A stretch of 64,000 bases of DNA. It comes from Corydoras sp. C115. Taxonomy: Eukaryota; Chordata; Actinopteri; Siluriformes; Callichthyidae. Location: positions 1,694,001 through 1,758,000 of the forward strand of contig JAFMOC010000083.1 of the NCBI GenBank assembly GCA_019802505.1, written 5' to 3'. Within the stretch, counting starts at the first letter, position 1. Each line of letters opens with the position of its first letter. The translations under genes and the position numbers were made by a program. This document shows positions 52,518 through 63,388 of this stretch, one piece after another. Under the pieces are notes generated by a model. The model was not told the DNA's origin. It did not search any database and saw only the letters and a program-made list of their open reading frames with translations.

Positions 52518-54260
52518 ATTAGTGCAAAAAAATGCTTTAGGTCTATTGAATCTGGCTTTGTTAACTGGTCATGTAATTAAATAAAAATATCTTTACTGTG
52601 ATGGTTCTAAATCAAAAGAAGACACTGCAAAATGACCTTCTAGTCGGACAAAGTACAGTGCAAAAGTATTTTTTTTACTAACTAACTGCTATGAACTATA
52701 AAACTTAGTCATGTGGGGGGGATTCAGTTGATATGAATCATATGAGTGAGTCTTACTGTTGATGACGGTTGGTATTTGAGACACATATGGAGCGCGGAGG
52801 AGACGAAAGCTACGATGCTGTGTGTGACGCCAAATTGCATCATCCCAGTGATACATAAACAACAGCTCTACTGCCAAGGACTGAACATACTGCCCCTTAC
52901 GGACATGACTCTAAAAATAAGAATGAAAATATTTGTCAACACTTGGGTTTAAAAATAAAGTTTCCTTAAAACACTACAACTACTTTAAAGCAATAAAAGC
53001 TATTGTTTCTAACAGTGTACATTCTAATTCACCTTGATTTTTGCATTATTTGACGGAATCAGGATCGTCACCTTATGGTCCTTCAAGGTTATATTAAAGC
53101 CATTTTCACTCATCTCAAGGTCACTAAGCATTTTACCATCTATTCCCAGTCTCATCTGACCACTTCTAAACAAGCCTCGCACTACAGGGGAAAGCGCCAG
53201 AGGGAATGACCAGAGCAAATTATGGCCTTCAACTATAACTTCGCCTAAAAAGTGAAGGACGAGACGTGAAATGGACAGCAATCAGAACTGAATTATACAG
53301 AAAACAAATTTAGTTGTTAAATTAATAATAAACATGAAAAAAATACTAAAAATTTAAAATGTGATACTAAACAAAATAAATTGGTTAATATGAAATAGAA
53401 CAAACTATTATTAAATGTAGTCTTACATAATCTTACATACACACATGTATATTTATTTTACATATTATAATATGGGGCGGCACGGTGGCTTAGTGGTTAA
53501 CACGTTCGCCTCTCAGCACTAGGGATTCCTGGTTCGTATCCCCATCTGGGTGGAGTTTCCATGTTCTCCCCGTGTCTGCATGGGTTTCCTCCGGGTTCTC
53601 CGGTTTCCTCCCACAGTCCAAAAACATGGATCAAGTCAATTGAGTTCTCCAAATTGCCCCATATAGAGTGTGTATGTGTGAGTGAGTGTGTGCCCAGCGA
53701 TAGATTGGCGCCCTGTCCTGGGTGTATATGCCCAGCGCCCGAAACGTTCTCCCCTGGATGGGCATGGGGAACCCCACCGCGACCCTGCTATAGGATAAAG
53801 CGGAAGATAATGAATGAATATTATAATATTTATTAGGTATCCCTCCATAGTTCTACACATACTGTCCGTTTTCACTGATCATATAGATGGATATTGTATT
53901 TTGATGATTACAGACTGTAATCCATCCATTTCTCTACTTATTTCGCTAATCCCGTTTACTCTGTTCACTGATGATCAGGACACCTACATAGAAGGTATTA
54001 GGATAGTGGATGTTTCTTAATACGGCAGTGATCCTGACATGGTGGTGGTGTGTGGTTGTGCATTATACTAAATCATAGTGTACATATAAGCTCTGTGGAG
54101 GTACTGATCTTTGGAGAACATACTAAAATAGAGACTACACTTTGTACTTAATGGGGAATGTGAAAACCTATGTGATTAATGGGGAAAAAAATGGACAGAA
54201 AAATAGAAAAATAGAGTGAAGAATTGAGGTGTACCTAAGAAAAGACTGGTGAGTGTAGAC

Positions 54261-54331
<71 letters not shown>

Positions 54332-57300
54332 TGTAAAAAACATGGCAGAACTCATCGTGCAGGCCACCGAGATCTCAAAGAAGATGGAGATTCCTTTGAT
54401 TTGTAGAATGATGATGGCATTAACTGCTTCCACTTGGACATCCCCTTCCTAAATAATAGTCAGATTAGGTCACCAAAATGCCAAAGTAACATTACTTAGT
54501 TATGTTATGACACTAAGCATAATGTTTGTATAATGAATCATATGGCTTAAAATAGCATTTTAACCTTATGAGTAAAGGAGAACTGTGAGAAGTAGGCACT
54601 GCGCAGGAGAATTCGGCTATCAGTTGCGTCAATATGATATCCTAAAGCTTCAGCTTCTTTGATCTTTAGCTGTCTTTTTTTAACATCATTAGGTGTGAAG
54701 AAGATCACATGTCCTAATCGGAGTTGTTCTACTTTGTATTTCAAAATCTGGATTTAGTAAGATTTAGGACAGCAAAAAACAAAGGTCAAGACACAAAACA
54801 CAACCTCTATGAGCTTTCATTTTCAATTTAATATGAAACACTGGTGTTTTGCACCACCTCTGCTGGTTACTGCGTATACCTTTGACTGCACATCTAGCCA
54901 ATTAGCTCCAGGGGGAAAAACAACTGGAATCTGCCAATCAAGTGAAACCTAAAAAAGAAACATGAAATTCCATTTTTTACATCCCCTAATAAATACAATA
55001 AAATAAAAAATAAAGTCTCACCTCCATATAATTCTCCTCACAGATCATCTCTCGCTGGTTCCATTGTTCAGTCAAAGAGCAATGAAGCATGAAAGGGTAA
55101 GCATGAACACTTCTGTTAGTCTGCATATTAAGGAGCCACACATGGACCCTGAACTCAGTGTCTCTCTGCAATCAAGCGATACAGAAAGCAGAACTGAGGA
55201 ATAAGACAAAGCACACAGATAGACTAATCATACAACGCATCAAACTGAAAAAAACCCAAAACATTTTACTAGAAAAATATTATCTCTTAAGCCAAGGTAA
55301 ATAAATTATTAAATAATAAAAGTCTGTTTTCCAGATTACTGAGGCAGTTTTGAGAACAAACAACTACAACTGATTCTGCATTTTATTTCTTTAACAGTTC
55401 TAATAACATGTATAAACCTAAAATAATATTTAACTTAATAGTTGTTGCATATGCTCTTATAATTTACATAAAAACACCTATATACTGTGAAGTGTCCCAT
55501 GATTCCTCCAAAAAAGCACTCAAAGTGTGGCCTCAGGAATCCCTCTGAAGGTGCCCTGTGATATCTGGTTCATGAGCAAAGGATGTTTTTCTTTTTTAAT
55601 TCCTTTAAAATGCTTGAAATATATTTTAGCTGTGGGGTCAATCATCCATGCATCACTTATTTTTCCAGCACAACAAAAAGACTCTAAATAATTTGAAGGC
55701 AAATGGTACACAACATTATAAAACCATTGCATCTTATCCATAGTATATATTATGGTATCTTAATGGTTAGTGATTGGGTGTCAGGCTATCAATAAGAAGC
55801 TTGGGGGTTCAAATTTTAAGTTTACATAAGTGGGTCCTTGAACAAAGTCCTTAACCATTATTGCTCCAGGGATGCTGCATTACGGCTGACGTTTTGGATA
55901 AATGCGTCTGCAAAATGACCTAATGTCTAATATCATTCCTAATCACCATTAATTAACCCTTTCTTGAACCAACTAATAAATTAAAGCTAATTTTCTTGAA
56001 ATTAAACACTGAAAACAAGCCACAAGACCTATTTTGGAAGAACTTTTTTTGGAAGAATAAATGGGGTTTCTATTATTGTTTTTTTTAGAAAAATAAGTTA
56101 AACACTCATTTCATAAATGTTGACATGAAATATTTTAGTGATTTATCTGTTCAAAATCATTAAACTAAAGCAAAAAATTAATACTGACTTAAAAGAGAGG
56201 TGTTTACATACCAACTATAGATGTACAACATACCCAATTATCTACATAACAGGCGAGGAAAGAGGCACGGAACACAAGATCACCATGGTGATTTAGCTTC
56301 CATGTGTAGCCACATTTTGCAGCGATCGGGGCAGACAGAATGTGCATGCCACCGCTGTCTGTGACACAGGACATGAGGTCATTTTTCTATTTATAATGAG
56401 ACATAGTGTTAATTAGACATCCTCTTTCTTACCTTCAATGTTAAACTGGATCATGCTTCCCAGAAGATTGGCCTTAACAGACAACCAGAAGTGGCGCTCA
56501 AGACACTTTGCTGTAAATTGCCCTTTAACATGACAGATAGCATTATCATACAGTAATTCAACTTAACACTGACATTTTCTACATAAACATGCTACCACAT
56601 AAATTAGTTTCCTGTTACCGTTACACTGATGGTGTGGCACCACTGTCTTTTCTGTACTTACTGAAGAAATACAATATTTTATTAATTATTTTAATGATAT
56701 TAGAACAACAAGATTTGCTGCTATTGCTATGAGTTTTTATTCAATCATGACTTAGCCCCAAATCAATACTGTAAGTCTATGTATGTGATAACAGAAAATA
56801 TTCCTTCATTCATTCATTATCTCCCGCTTTATCCTCTATTAGGGTCGCGGTGGGGTTCCCCATGCCCATCCAGGGGAGAACATCTCGGGCGGTGGGCAGA
56901 TACACCCAGGACAGGGCGCCAATCCATCACTGGGCACACACTCACGCACTCTATATGGGGCAATTTTGAGAATTCAATTGACTTGATCCATGTTTTTGGA
57001 CTGTGGGAAGAAACCGGAGAACCCGGAGGAAACCCACGCGGACACGGGGAGAACATGGAAACTCCACCCAGATGGGATTTCGAACCGGGAATCCCTAGCA
57101 CTGAGAGGGGAACGTGCCAACCACTAAGCCACCATGCCACAACAGAAAATATACTGTTCACATATAATATCGTATGTGGTATTATGCTACTTTCTTTGGA
57201 AAACTAGTTATGACATTTTTAATAGGTGTGGGCACAATATTTTGGTCACCTCCAACTTGATTGGAAGAGATGCATACAGGCATAGAATCTCACACATATG

Positions 57301-57850
57301 GTAGATTTCAAAGCAGAATGAGGATATTAAAATAGACTTGACTATAGAATTAAAAAGACAATGCTAGTTGAGTTTTTTATGGAAATTATATAAGTCTATG
57401 TTGATAGCAGAAAATATACTGTTTACATATTATATCTTATATGGTATTATGCTACTTTCTTTGGAAAACTATTCAGAGAGTTATGACGTTTTTAACAGGT
57501 GATCTGAAGAGATGGCATACGATGTCACACTCATTGGAGATTTCAAATCAGAATGAGGATATTAAAATAGGTTTGACTATAGAATTAAAAAGACAATGCT
57601 AACAAATACTTGCAAGAATGATAATAAAGCTTAATCAAAAATCAAAACCCAGTAATATAATTCAACCACAATCTATATTGTGTAATAAGAATAATGCCAC
57701 ATTTAGAATTAAGAAGTGCAGTGTTGGGTGTGGACATTGTAAGAGTTATAAAAAATAGCTAAAGCATGATACAATAAAAACATGAGCAATACCAGCTGGC
57801 ACGGTGACGCAGTGGCAGTGAAAATGCAGGATAATTAGCAACAACCTCAT
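47451..57850 (-). CDS. Zona pellucida (ZPAX/ZP2-like) egg-coat glycoprotein, 17 exons, about 780 aa
   Basis: Minus-strand exons: 57850-57793, 56522-56433, 56358-56234, 55165-55022, 54948-54880, 54747-54565, 54448-54235, 53244-53033, 52910-52757, 52019-51814, 51717-51600, 50946-50738, 49959-49842, 49612-49443, 48806-48709, 47706-47564 and 47482-47451. Phases agree at all 16 junctions. It starts with a signal peptide ([20 protein letters not shown]), followed by [14 protein letters not shown] and [20 protein letters not shown] as in ZPAX/ZP2 N-terminal regions. Near the C-terminus is a recognisable ZP-N module: [56 protein letters not shown]. It closes with a furin-like RMKR and a stop at 47453-47451; no ZP-C half was found. 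Such proteins are secreted by oocytes or liver into the vitelline envelope. Exon 7 is uncertain: a donor at 54352 would skip a microsatellite. The donor after 50738 (gtgctg) is weak. Confidence 0.85.
48985..49090 (+). repeat. Diverged DANA/Mermaid-like SINE fragment
   Basis: The phrase tgtgtggagtttgcatgtgc and the preceding head-like cggtaagcatgcttacctca are recognisable. It lies in a ZP gene intron. Confidence 0.55.
50405..50695 (-). repeat. tRNA-derived SINE followed by an inverted partial head
   Basis: The minus-strand element reads (complement) gtgggcagtcatggttttgt, then gttaaggaatcagcc, then a B-box-like gtttcgattcc, and on to a tttaacccatcc complement. From 50656 a partial plus-strand head (ggcagtcatgggcttgtgat) forms an inverted repeat with it. 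It lies 43 bases from a ZP exon. Confidence 0.65.
51165..51530. repeat. Two diverged DANA/Mermaid-like SINE remnants
   Basis: A plus-oriented remnant at about 51175-51310 contains ttaaattgccctta. A minus-oriented remnant at about 51415-51530 contains actatatggagcaatt and gcaccgagaggcaaacgagc. Confidence 0.55.
52150..52260. repeat. Retroposon-like fragment
   Basis: The words tttattgtcatatgcacaca and caatgaaattcttactttgc are common in dispersed fish repeats. It lies in a ZP gene intron next to a G tract. Confidence 0.45.
52362..52516 (+). repeat. 155-base nearly pure G tract
   Basis: Almost every base is G, with a few isolated T, A or C interruptions. It sits in the ZP gene intron between exons 52910-52757 and 52019-51814. 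It is C-rich on the transcribed (minus) sense strand. Confidence 0.85.
53474..53818 (+). repeat. DANA/Mermaid-like SINE in a ZP gene intron
   Basis: A full-length plus-strand copy, antisense to the ZP gene. Confidence 0.92.
54261..54334 (+). repeat. TG microsatellite inside or at the edge of ZP exon 7
   Basis: A TG run interrupted by one TA. Read on the minus strand it is in frame with ZP exon 7 and would encode alternating Thr and His. Confidence 0.9.
55755..55935 (+). repeat. Second tRNA-derived SINE family, diverged copy
   Basis: The head is agtgattgggtgtcaggctatc, followed by gggggttcaaatt, then gtccttgaacaaagtcctta, with the conserved tail ttttggataaatgcgtctgc aaaatgacc. Confidence 0.7.
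56803..57140 (-). repeat. DANA/Mermaid-like SINE in ZP intron 1
   Basis: A minus-strand copy with a small deletion (ctcacgcactctatatgg). Confidence 0.9.
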
Positions 57851-58088
57851 ATTGCTATGCGTTTTTTTTTCACGGAAATTATGACTAAGCGCCAAGTCTA
57901 TGTTGATAAGAGAAAAGATATTGTTCACATATTAAATATTATATGGTATTATGCTACTTTCTTTGGAAATCTAATAGGGGAGTTTAGACGTTTTTAACAG
58001 GGGTGGGCAATAGTCACTTGATTTGAAGAGATACATACAGGCATGGAATAAAAAAGGAGACTATAAATTTAAAAAGACAATGCTAACA

Positions 58089-58095
<7 letters not shown>
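57139..58095. repeat. Local threefold repeat around ZP exon 1
   Basis: The segment atggtattatgctactttct followed by ttggaaa, and its flanks (tagaattaaaaagacaatgct), occur in copies at about 57139-57365, 57405-57602 and 57905-58090. Exon 1 of the ZP gene lies between the second and third. Confidence 0.75.

Positions 58096-58121
<26 letters not shown>
58086..58121. repeat. (AAT)n microsatellite
   Basis: AAT triplets directly precede a SINE insertion. Confidence 0.9.
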
Positions 58122-58466
58122 CCATCCATTCATTATCTATTGGGGACTATTAGGGTCGCGGTGGGGTTCCCCATGCCCATTCAGGGGAGAATGTCTCGGG
58201 CGCTGGGCAGATACACCCGGGACAGGGCGCCAATCTATCGCTGGGCACACACTCACTCACACAGACACACTCTATATGGGGCAATTTGGAGAATTCAATT
58301 GACCTTGATCCATGTTTTTGGACTGTGGGAGGAAACCGGAGAACCCGGAGGAAACCCACACGGACACGGGGAGAACATGGAAACTCCACCCAGATGGGGA
58401 TTCGAACCCCGGGAATCCCTTGCGCTGAGAGGCGAAAATGCTAACCACTAAGCCACCGTGCTGCCC
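58122..58466 (-). repeat. DANA/Mermaid-like SINE embedded in AAT repeats
   Basis: A full-length copy flanked on both sides by (AAT)n. It is the first member of a tandem unit with the next copy. Confidence 0.9.
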
Positions 58467-58467
58467 T

Positions 58468-58469
<2 letters not shown>

Positions 58470-58519
<50 letters not shown>
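58470..58519. repeat. (AAT)n microsatellite
   Basis: A run of about 16 AAT triplets, followed by atgctgacaataat. Confidence 0.9.
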
Positions 58520-58666
58520 CTGACAATAATAATAAGACTCAAAAAAAACCAAAAACTAGTATTATAATTCAAACATAGTCAGTAACAAGAATAACACCAC
58601 ATTTAGCAGCAAGAGGTGCAGTGTTGGGTGTGGATATTATAAGAGTTATAGAAAATAGTTAAAACA

Positions 58667-59013
58667 TTCATTCATTCATTATCTCCCACTTTATCCTCTA
58701 TTAGGGTCGCGGTGGGGTTCCCCATGCCCATTCAGGGGAGAATGTCTCGGGCGCTGGGCAGATAGACCCAGGACAGGGCGCCAATCTATCGCTGGGCACA
58801 CACTCACTCATACAGACACACTCTATATGGGGCAATTTTGAAAATTCAATTGACTTGATCCATATTTTTGGACTGTGGGAGGAAACCTGAGAACCCGGAG
58901 GAAGCCCACACGGACACGGGGAGAACATGGAAACTCCACCCAGATGGGGATTCGAACCGGGAATCCCTAGTGCTGAGAGGCGAACGTGCTAACCACTAAG
59001 CCACCGTGCTGCC
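58667..59013 (-). repeat. DANA/Mermaid-like SINE, second copy of a tandem unit
   Basis: A full-length copy followed, like the first, by (AAT)n and atgctgac. Confidence 0.9.

Positions 59014-59065
<52 letters not shown>
59014..59065. repeat. (AAT)n microsatellite
   Basis: A run of about 17 AAT triplets. Confidence 0.9.
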
Positions 59066-59066
<1 letters not shown>

Positions 59067-59244
59067 CTGACGATGATAATAAGACTTATTCAAAAATCAA
59101 AAACTAGTATTATAATTCAACCATAGTCAGTAACAAGAATAATACCACATTTAGCAGCAAGAAGTGCAGTGTTGGGTGTGGATATTATAAGAGTTATAGA
59201 AAATAGTTAAAACATGATACAATAAAAACATGAGCAATACATAC

Positions 59245-59290
59245 CAGCTGGCACAGTGACGCAGTGACAAAGGTTCAAATGCAGGATAAT
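59245..59290 (-). pseudogene. Second, ATG-less copy of the ZP signal-peptide exon
   Basis: On the minus strand this segment reads [19 protein letters not shown], nearly identical to the signal peptide of exon 1 at 57850-57793. It ends at a good donor (gtatgt) in the same phase 1. The ATGAGG of the other copy is replaced by ACAGG here, giving a splice-acceptor-like ttttacag, and the upstream frame closes without a Met. It is therefore a duplicated exon remnant, or an exon that needs an unseen upstream start exon. About 150 bases of flank match the flank of the other copy. Confidence 0.6.
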
Positions 59291-59342
59291 GAGCAACAAC
59301 CTGTAAAAGAGGTGACTGGTTTAATAGGTAAATGAGGTCACC

Positions 59343-59386
<44 letters not shown>

Positions 59387-59860
59387 CTACAGTTTTTTTT
59401 TTTACTCAAATACTTTTTGCAGCTGCACGGCATTCAAATTAATTCAAACATCGAATCCCTAACCTCAAATACAATACAATAAAAAAAATATATTACAAGA
59501 ATTAAACGGTTCTAATAAAACTGCACCACGTCATTTCCTCACCTCAGAAACATATTTAAGAAGAGAATTATTCTGGATGCTATTTCAGATATTACGTTTT
59601 AACTTTAGTTTAATTGTCGAGTCGAGTTTAATTGTAATGTATTTATTTAAGTATATATTACTTTTAAACCATCGGAAAACACAAAACAAAAAAAACTGCG
59701 CACTTGCTCCAGCTGAACTATTAATGAGCTTCTTGAACACACCGCCCAAACCCCGCGCTCTCTCTGACGTCAGAGTCGATTTTCTTTCCAGGTGTTTAGA
59801 ATCGTTAAACTAATTAAGTTTATGATTAATTGCGATTTCACTTTTAACGAGAATTATTAA
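59291..59860. other. Upstream spacer of the ZP gene
   Basis: It contains an (ATT)n run at about 59345-59384 and a GC-richer patch with a CRE-like site at 59765. No exon was recognised. Confidence 0.4.
59765..59772. promoter_or_regulatory. Palindromic CRE-like site
   Basis: The perfect cAMP-response element TGACGTCA lies in a GC-richer patch about 1.9 kb upstream of the ZP start codon on the minus strand. It could be a regulatory element of the ZP gene or of an undetected transcript. A single motif is weak evidence. Confidence 0.25.
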
Positions 59861-60206
59861 TTCATTCATTCATTCATTATCTCCCGCTTTATCCTCTATT
59901 AGGGTCGCGGGGGGGGTTCCCCATGCCCATCCAGGGGAGAACGTTTTGGGTGCTGGGCAGATAGACCCAGGACAGGGCGCCAATCCATCGCTGAGCACAC
60001 ACACTCACTCACACAGACACACTCTATATGGGGCAATTTTAAGAATTCAATTGACTTGATCCATTTTGGACTGTGGGAGGAAACCGGAGAACCCGGAGGA
60101 AACCCACGGGGAGAACATGGAAACTCCAACCAGATTGGGATTCGAACCGGGAATCTCTAGCGCTGAGAGGCGGCGAATGTACTAACCACTAAGCCACCGT
60201 GCCGCC
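59861..60206 (-). repeat. DANA/Mermaid-like SINE
   Basis: A full-length copy with an (ATTC)n tail complement, a short deletion in cccacgcggacacgg and a run of seven G near the start. Confidence 0.9.
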
Positions 60207-60248
60207 CTAACGAGAATTAGATACAGAAAATAAAAATTAATTATATGA

Positions 60249-60445
60249 GGGAGTGGTAGCTCAGTGGTCAGGGCGTTGGGCTATCAATCTGAAGGTTGGG
60301 GGTTCAAATCCCAGGTCCACTGAAGTTACCAGTGTGGGTCCTTGAGCAAGACCCTTAACCCTCATTGCTTCAGGGATGTTGTGATTAACCCTGTGTTCAC
60401 CTTGTAAGTCGCTTTGGATAAAAGCGTCTGCCAAATGACCCAATT
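60249..60445 (+). repeat. tRNA-derived SINE, second family, best-preserved copy
   Basis: The head is very tRNA-like: A box gtggtagctcagtggtcagg and B box gggttcaaatccc. The body includes gtccttgagcaagaccctta. The tail, tcgctttggataaaagcgtc followed by tgccaaatgacc, is widely shared among teleost SINEs. Confidence 0.85.
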
Positions 60446-60583
60446 TATGTACAAAAATGTCCTCCACGTCACTTCAATATTTTATATGATTTCATTGGAG
60501 GAGATGGAGTTCTTAGTAAACCGATTTTTATCCAGTGTTATTGTTGTGTATGTAATATAATTTGTAGGTTAACATCACCTGGT

Positions 60584-60720
60584 ACCCAGCGATGGATTGG
60601 CGCCCTGTCCTGGGTGTATCTGCCCAGCGCCCGGGACGTTCTCCCCTGGATGGGCATGGGGAACCCCACCGCGACCCTAATAGAGGATAAAGCGGGAGAT
60701 AATGAATGAATGAATGAATG
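60584..60720 (+). repeat. 5'-truncated DANA/Mermaid-like SINE with target-site duplication
   Basis: Only the 3' part (from acccagcgatggattgg to the GAAT tail) is present. The 13-bp direct repeat aacatcacctggt flanks it at 60571-60583 and 60721-60733. Confidence 0.9.
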
Positions 60721-60791
60721 AACATCACCTGGTTCTGATTCATAGTAATGCTATAGAGTTAGAGTAATAACTGGAAATCCTGATATGCATT

Positions 60792-61068
60792 TATTCATTC
60801 ATTATCTCTCCATGCCCAATCAGGGGAGAGAGAACATTTCAGGCACTGGGCAGATACACCCAGGACAGGGTGCCAAACTATCAGTGGACACACTCACACA
60901 CTCTTTATGGGGCAATTTAGAACAGCAAATTTACCTTAAATCCATGTTTTAGGAGATTGAGAGGTAACCAGAGAACCTGGAGGAAACCCACATGAACATA
61001 GGGATTGGGATTCGAACCTGGATCTCCAGCGCTGAGTGGTGAACATGCTAACCACTATGCTACCACTT
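60792..61068 (-). repeat. Diverged DANA/Mermaid-like SINE
   Basis: An older minus-strand copy with many substitutions (gaacatttcaggcactggg, ctttatggggcaattta). Confidence 0.8.
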
Positions 61069-61075
61069 AATGTAA

Positions 61076-61208
61076 TCCATCCATCCATCCATCCATTATC
61101 TTCCACTTTATCCTCTACTACGGTTGCAGGGGGTTCCCCATGCCCATCCAGGGGAGAACCTTTCGGGCACTGGGCCAGGACACGCAGGACAGGGCGCCAA
61201 TCTATGTC
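61076..61208 (-). repeat. Truncated DANA/Mermaid-like SINE
   Basis: A minus-strand copy that keeps only the 3' portion, with a (CCAT)n tail complement. Confidence 0.85.
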
Positions 61209-61266
61209 TTTGCACCCCATTAATGTAATCATATTATATAATTTAAAAATTATCTTTCTCTTACTA

Positions 61267-61602
61267 GGGCGGCACGGTGGCTTAGTGGTTAGCACGTTCG
61301 CCTCTCAGGGCGCTCATGTTCGCTAGGGATTACCGGTTCGAATCCCCATCTGGGTGGAGTTTCCATGTTCTCCCCGCGTCCTCGTGGGTTTCCTCTGGGT
61401 TCTCCGGTTTCCTGCCACAGTTCAAAAACATGGATCAAGTCAATTGAGTTTTCCAAATTGCCCCATATAGAGTGTGTCTGTGTGAGTGAGTGTGTGCCCA
61501 GCGATAGATTGGCACCCTGTCCTGCCCAGCACCCAAAACGTTCTCCGCTGGATGGCATGGGGACCCTAATATAGGATAAAGCAGAAGATAATGGATGGAT
61601 GT
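61267..61602 (+). repeat. DANA/Mermaid-like SINE
   Basis: A plus-strand copy with a small insertion in the head (cagggcgctcatgttcgctag) and a deletion in the tgtatctgcccagcg part. Confidence 0.9.
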
Positions 61603-62928
61603 TTTTTTTATTTTTTTGGTAATCACTCTGTCTGATTACCACTGAATTTGACATGTCTTTTAACAGTTTAAATATGGATGACAAATGACATTAGGCTACA
61701 TTGCATTTTTGTAAAGCTTATCGAACATCCTATTCCAACACCAAGTGCAAGGGCAGTTACAAGAAAACCTACAGTTTTACAAAGCTCTTACACATTTAAA
61801 TTAATGTCATTTGACTGTCCAAAAACACCTGTGAGGTCAGGGACTAATGTTAGTTGAGTATACAAGGTTGGTATTTGGTTCTTACAGTCACCCCAAGGGT
61901 GTTTATACAGGATGAGGTAAATGGCTCTGTGGAATTTCCTCTAATTCAGTCATAACAAAACCATGTCTTTTCATACAAGAGAAACACTTGCTCTAAGCCG
62001 AAAGTCAATGAAGACAATGAGAGGTGCCACAACAATTTATTAATACATTGTGTATTTCATGTCTTCATATAATCCTATGCCAGTATTTTGACACTCCTGG
62101 TTAAATGACATTTTTTAAAGTGATAAACACATACTCTCTATGGTACATATTTAAAGTTGCATGTAAAAAGTTGAGGGCTTTGTATAAATAAATGCATAAT
62201 TATCAAATATTTACTGAAATAAACATGTTGGAAAAATAAATATGAATTGCGGTATGTATATTTTGTTTCATTTTTTTGCAGCAGTGACCTGTGACAAAGA
62301 TTTTCCAAAGTACCCCTAACCCTATGGAGCTTCAGTATATTTATCACAGCAACATGACAGTTTCTCATGCAATGTCAGGGCTCAAATGTCACACACATTA
62401 CTCAACTCATGCATAAATCTTGACTGTGGAATGATATTCAAACTAAGCAATGGTGATTTTTTTGTCAAAGGTGTTGCTTGTATAAAAAAAACTTACAATA
62501 AATGGACTTTAATGATAAATGATCATTAAAAAATAAATTATTTTGAAATGTGCAGTAAGTTTTTTTATTTATTTCCTCTTGGCTGTTCAGCATAAACCTG
62601 TACACTTCAGCAAACTGTGAAACCCTATATTTCCACAATATGGTAATATGGACACAATATGGACCTAATATGGTCACTAGCTGGTGATCAAGTAGTCAAG
62701 AATTAGCAATAATATGGACTGTATTAGAAATACTAATACTAATACCAATGACTGCGGACTGTAAGGTTGTAACATTTTCACAAACCTGCAGCATTTTGGC
62801 TTCATTCAAAGATTGTGTTATTTTCTAATTTTACATATAAAGAAAACAAACCATTTGCCCTGTATGTGTTTTATATTAATCAACTGAATTGTATTTTTTA
62901 CATTTAAACAAAATTTTGATATTTCAAT
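61603..62928. other. AT-rich spacer
   Basis: No gene, RNA or repeat was recognised. Confidence 0.5.
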
Positions 62929-63294
62929 TCATTCATTCATTCATTCATTATTCATTCATTATCTCCCGCTTTATCCTCTATTAGGGTCGCGGTGGGGTTC
63001 CCCATGCCCATCCAGGGGAGAACGTCTCGGGCGCTGGGCAGATAGACCCAGGACAGGGCGCCAATCCATCGCTGGGTACACACTCACTCACACAGACACA
63101 CTCTATATGGGGCAATTTGGAGATCTCAATTGACTTGATCCATGTTTTTGGACTGTGGGAGGAAACCGGAGAACCCGGAGGAAGCCCATGCGGACATGGG
63201 GAGAACATGGAAACTCCACCCAGATGAGGATTCGAACCGGGAATCCCTAGCACTGAGAGGTGAACGTGCTAACCACTAAGCCACCGTGCTGCCC
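62929..63294 (-). repeat. DANA/Mermaid-like SINE
   Basis: A full-length copy. The word atttcaattcattcattc occurs on both sides, which may be a target-site duplication merged with the tail repeat. Confidence 0.9.
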
Positions 63295-63309
63295 CATTTC
63301 AATTCATTC

Positions 63310-63388
63310 ATTCATCAATCCACTCTATTAGGGTCGTGGTGGGGTTCCCCATGCCCATCCAAGGGAGAACATCTCGGGCGCTGGGCAC
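63310..63388 (-). repeat. Truncated DANA/Mermaid-like SINE
   Basis: Only the 3' end survives (ctctattagggtcgtggtgg to ctcgggcgctgggca). Confidence 0.85.

Noticed and set aside
52306..52584. Glycine-rich open frame
   Set aside because: It is only the translation of the G tract within a ZP gene intron on the opposite strand.
53561..53836. Open frame in SINE copies starting [14 protein letters not shown] and recurring in many places
   Set aside because: The same frame recurs only because the DANA/Mermaid-like SINE body is shared. It carries no protein domain, has no splice context, and is interrupted in older copies.
60249..60330. Possible tRNA gene (tRNA-like A and B boxes)
   Set aside because: The segment continues into a SINE body and the conserved SINE tail, and it lacks a clean cloverleaf 3' acceptor stem, so it is a tRNA-derived SINE head.
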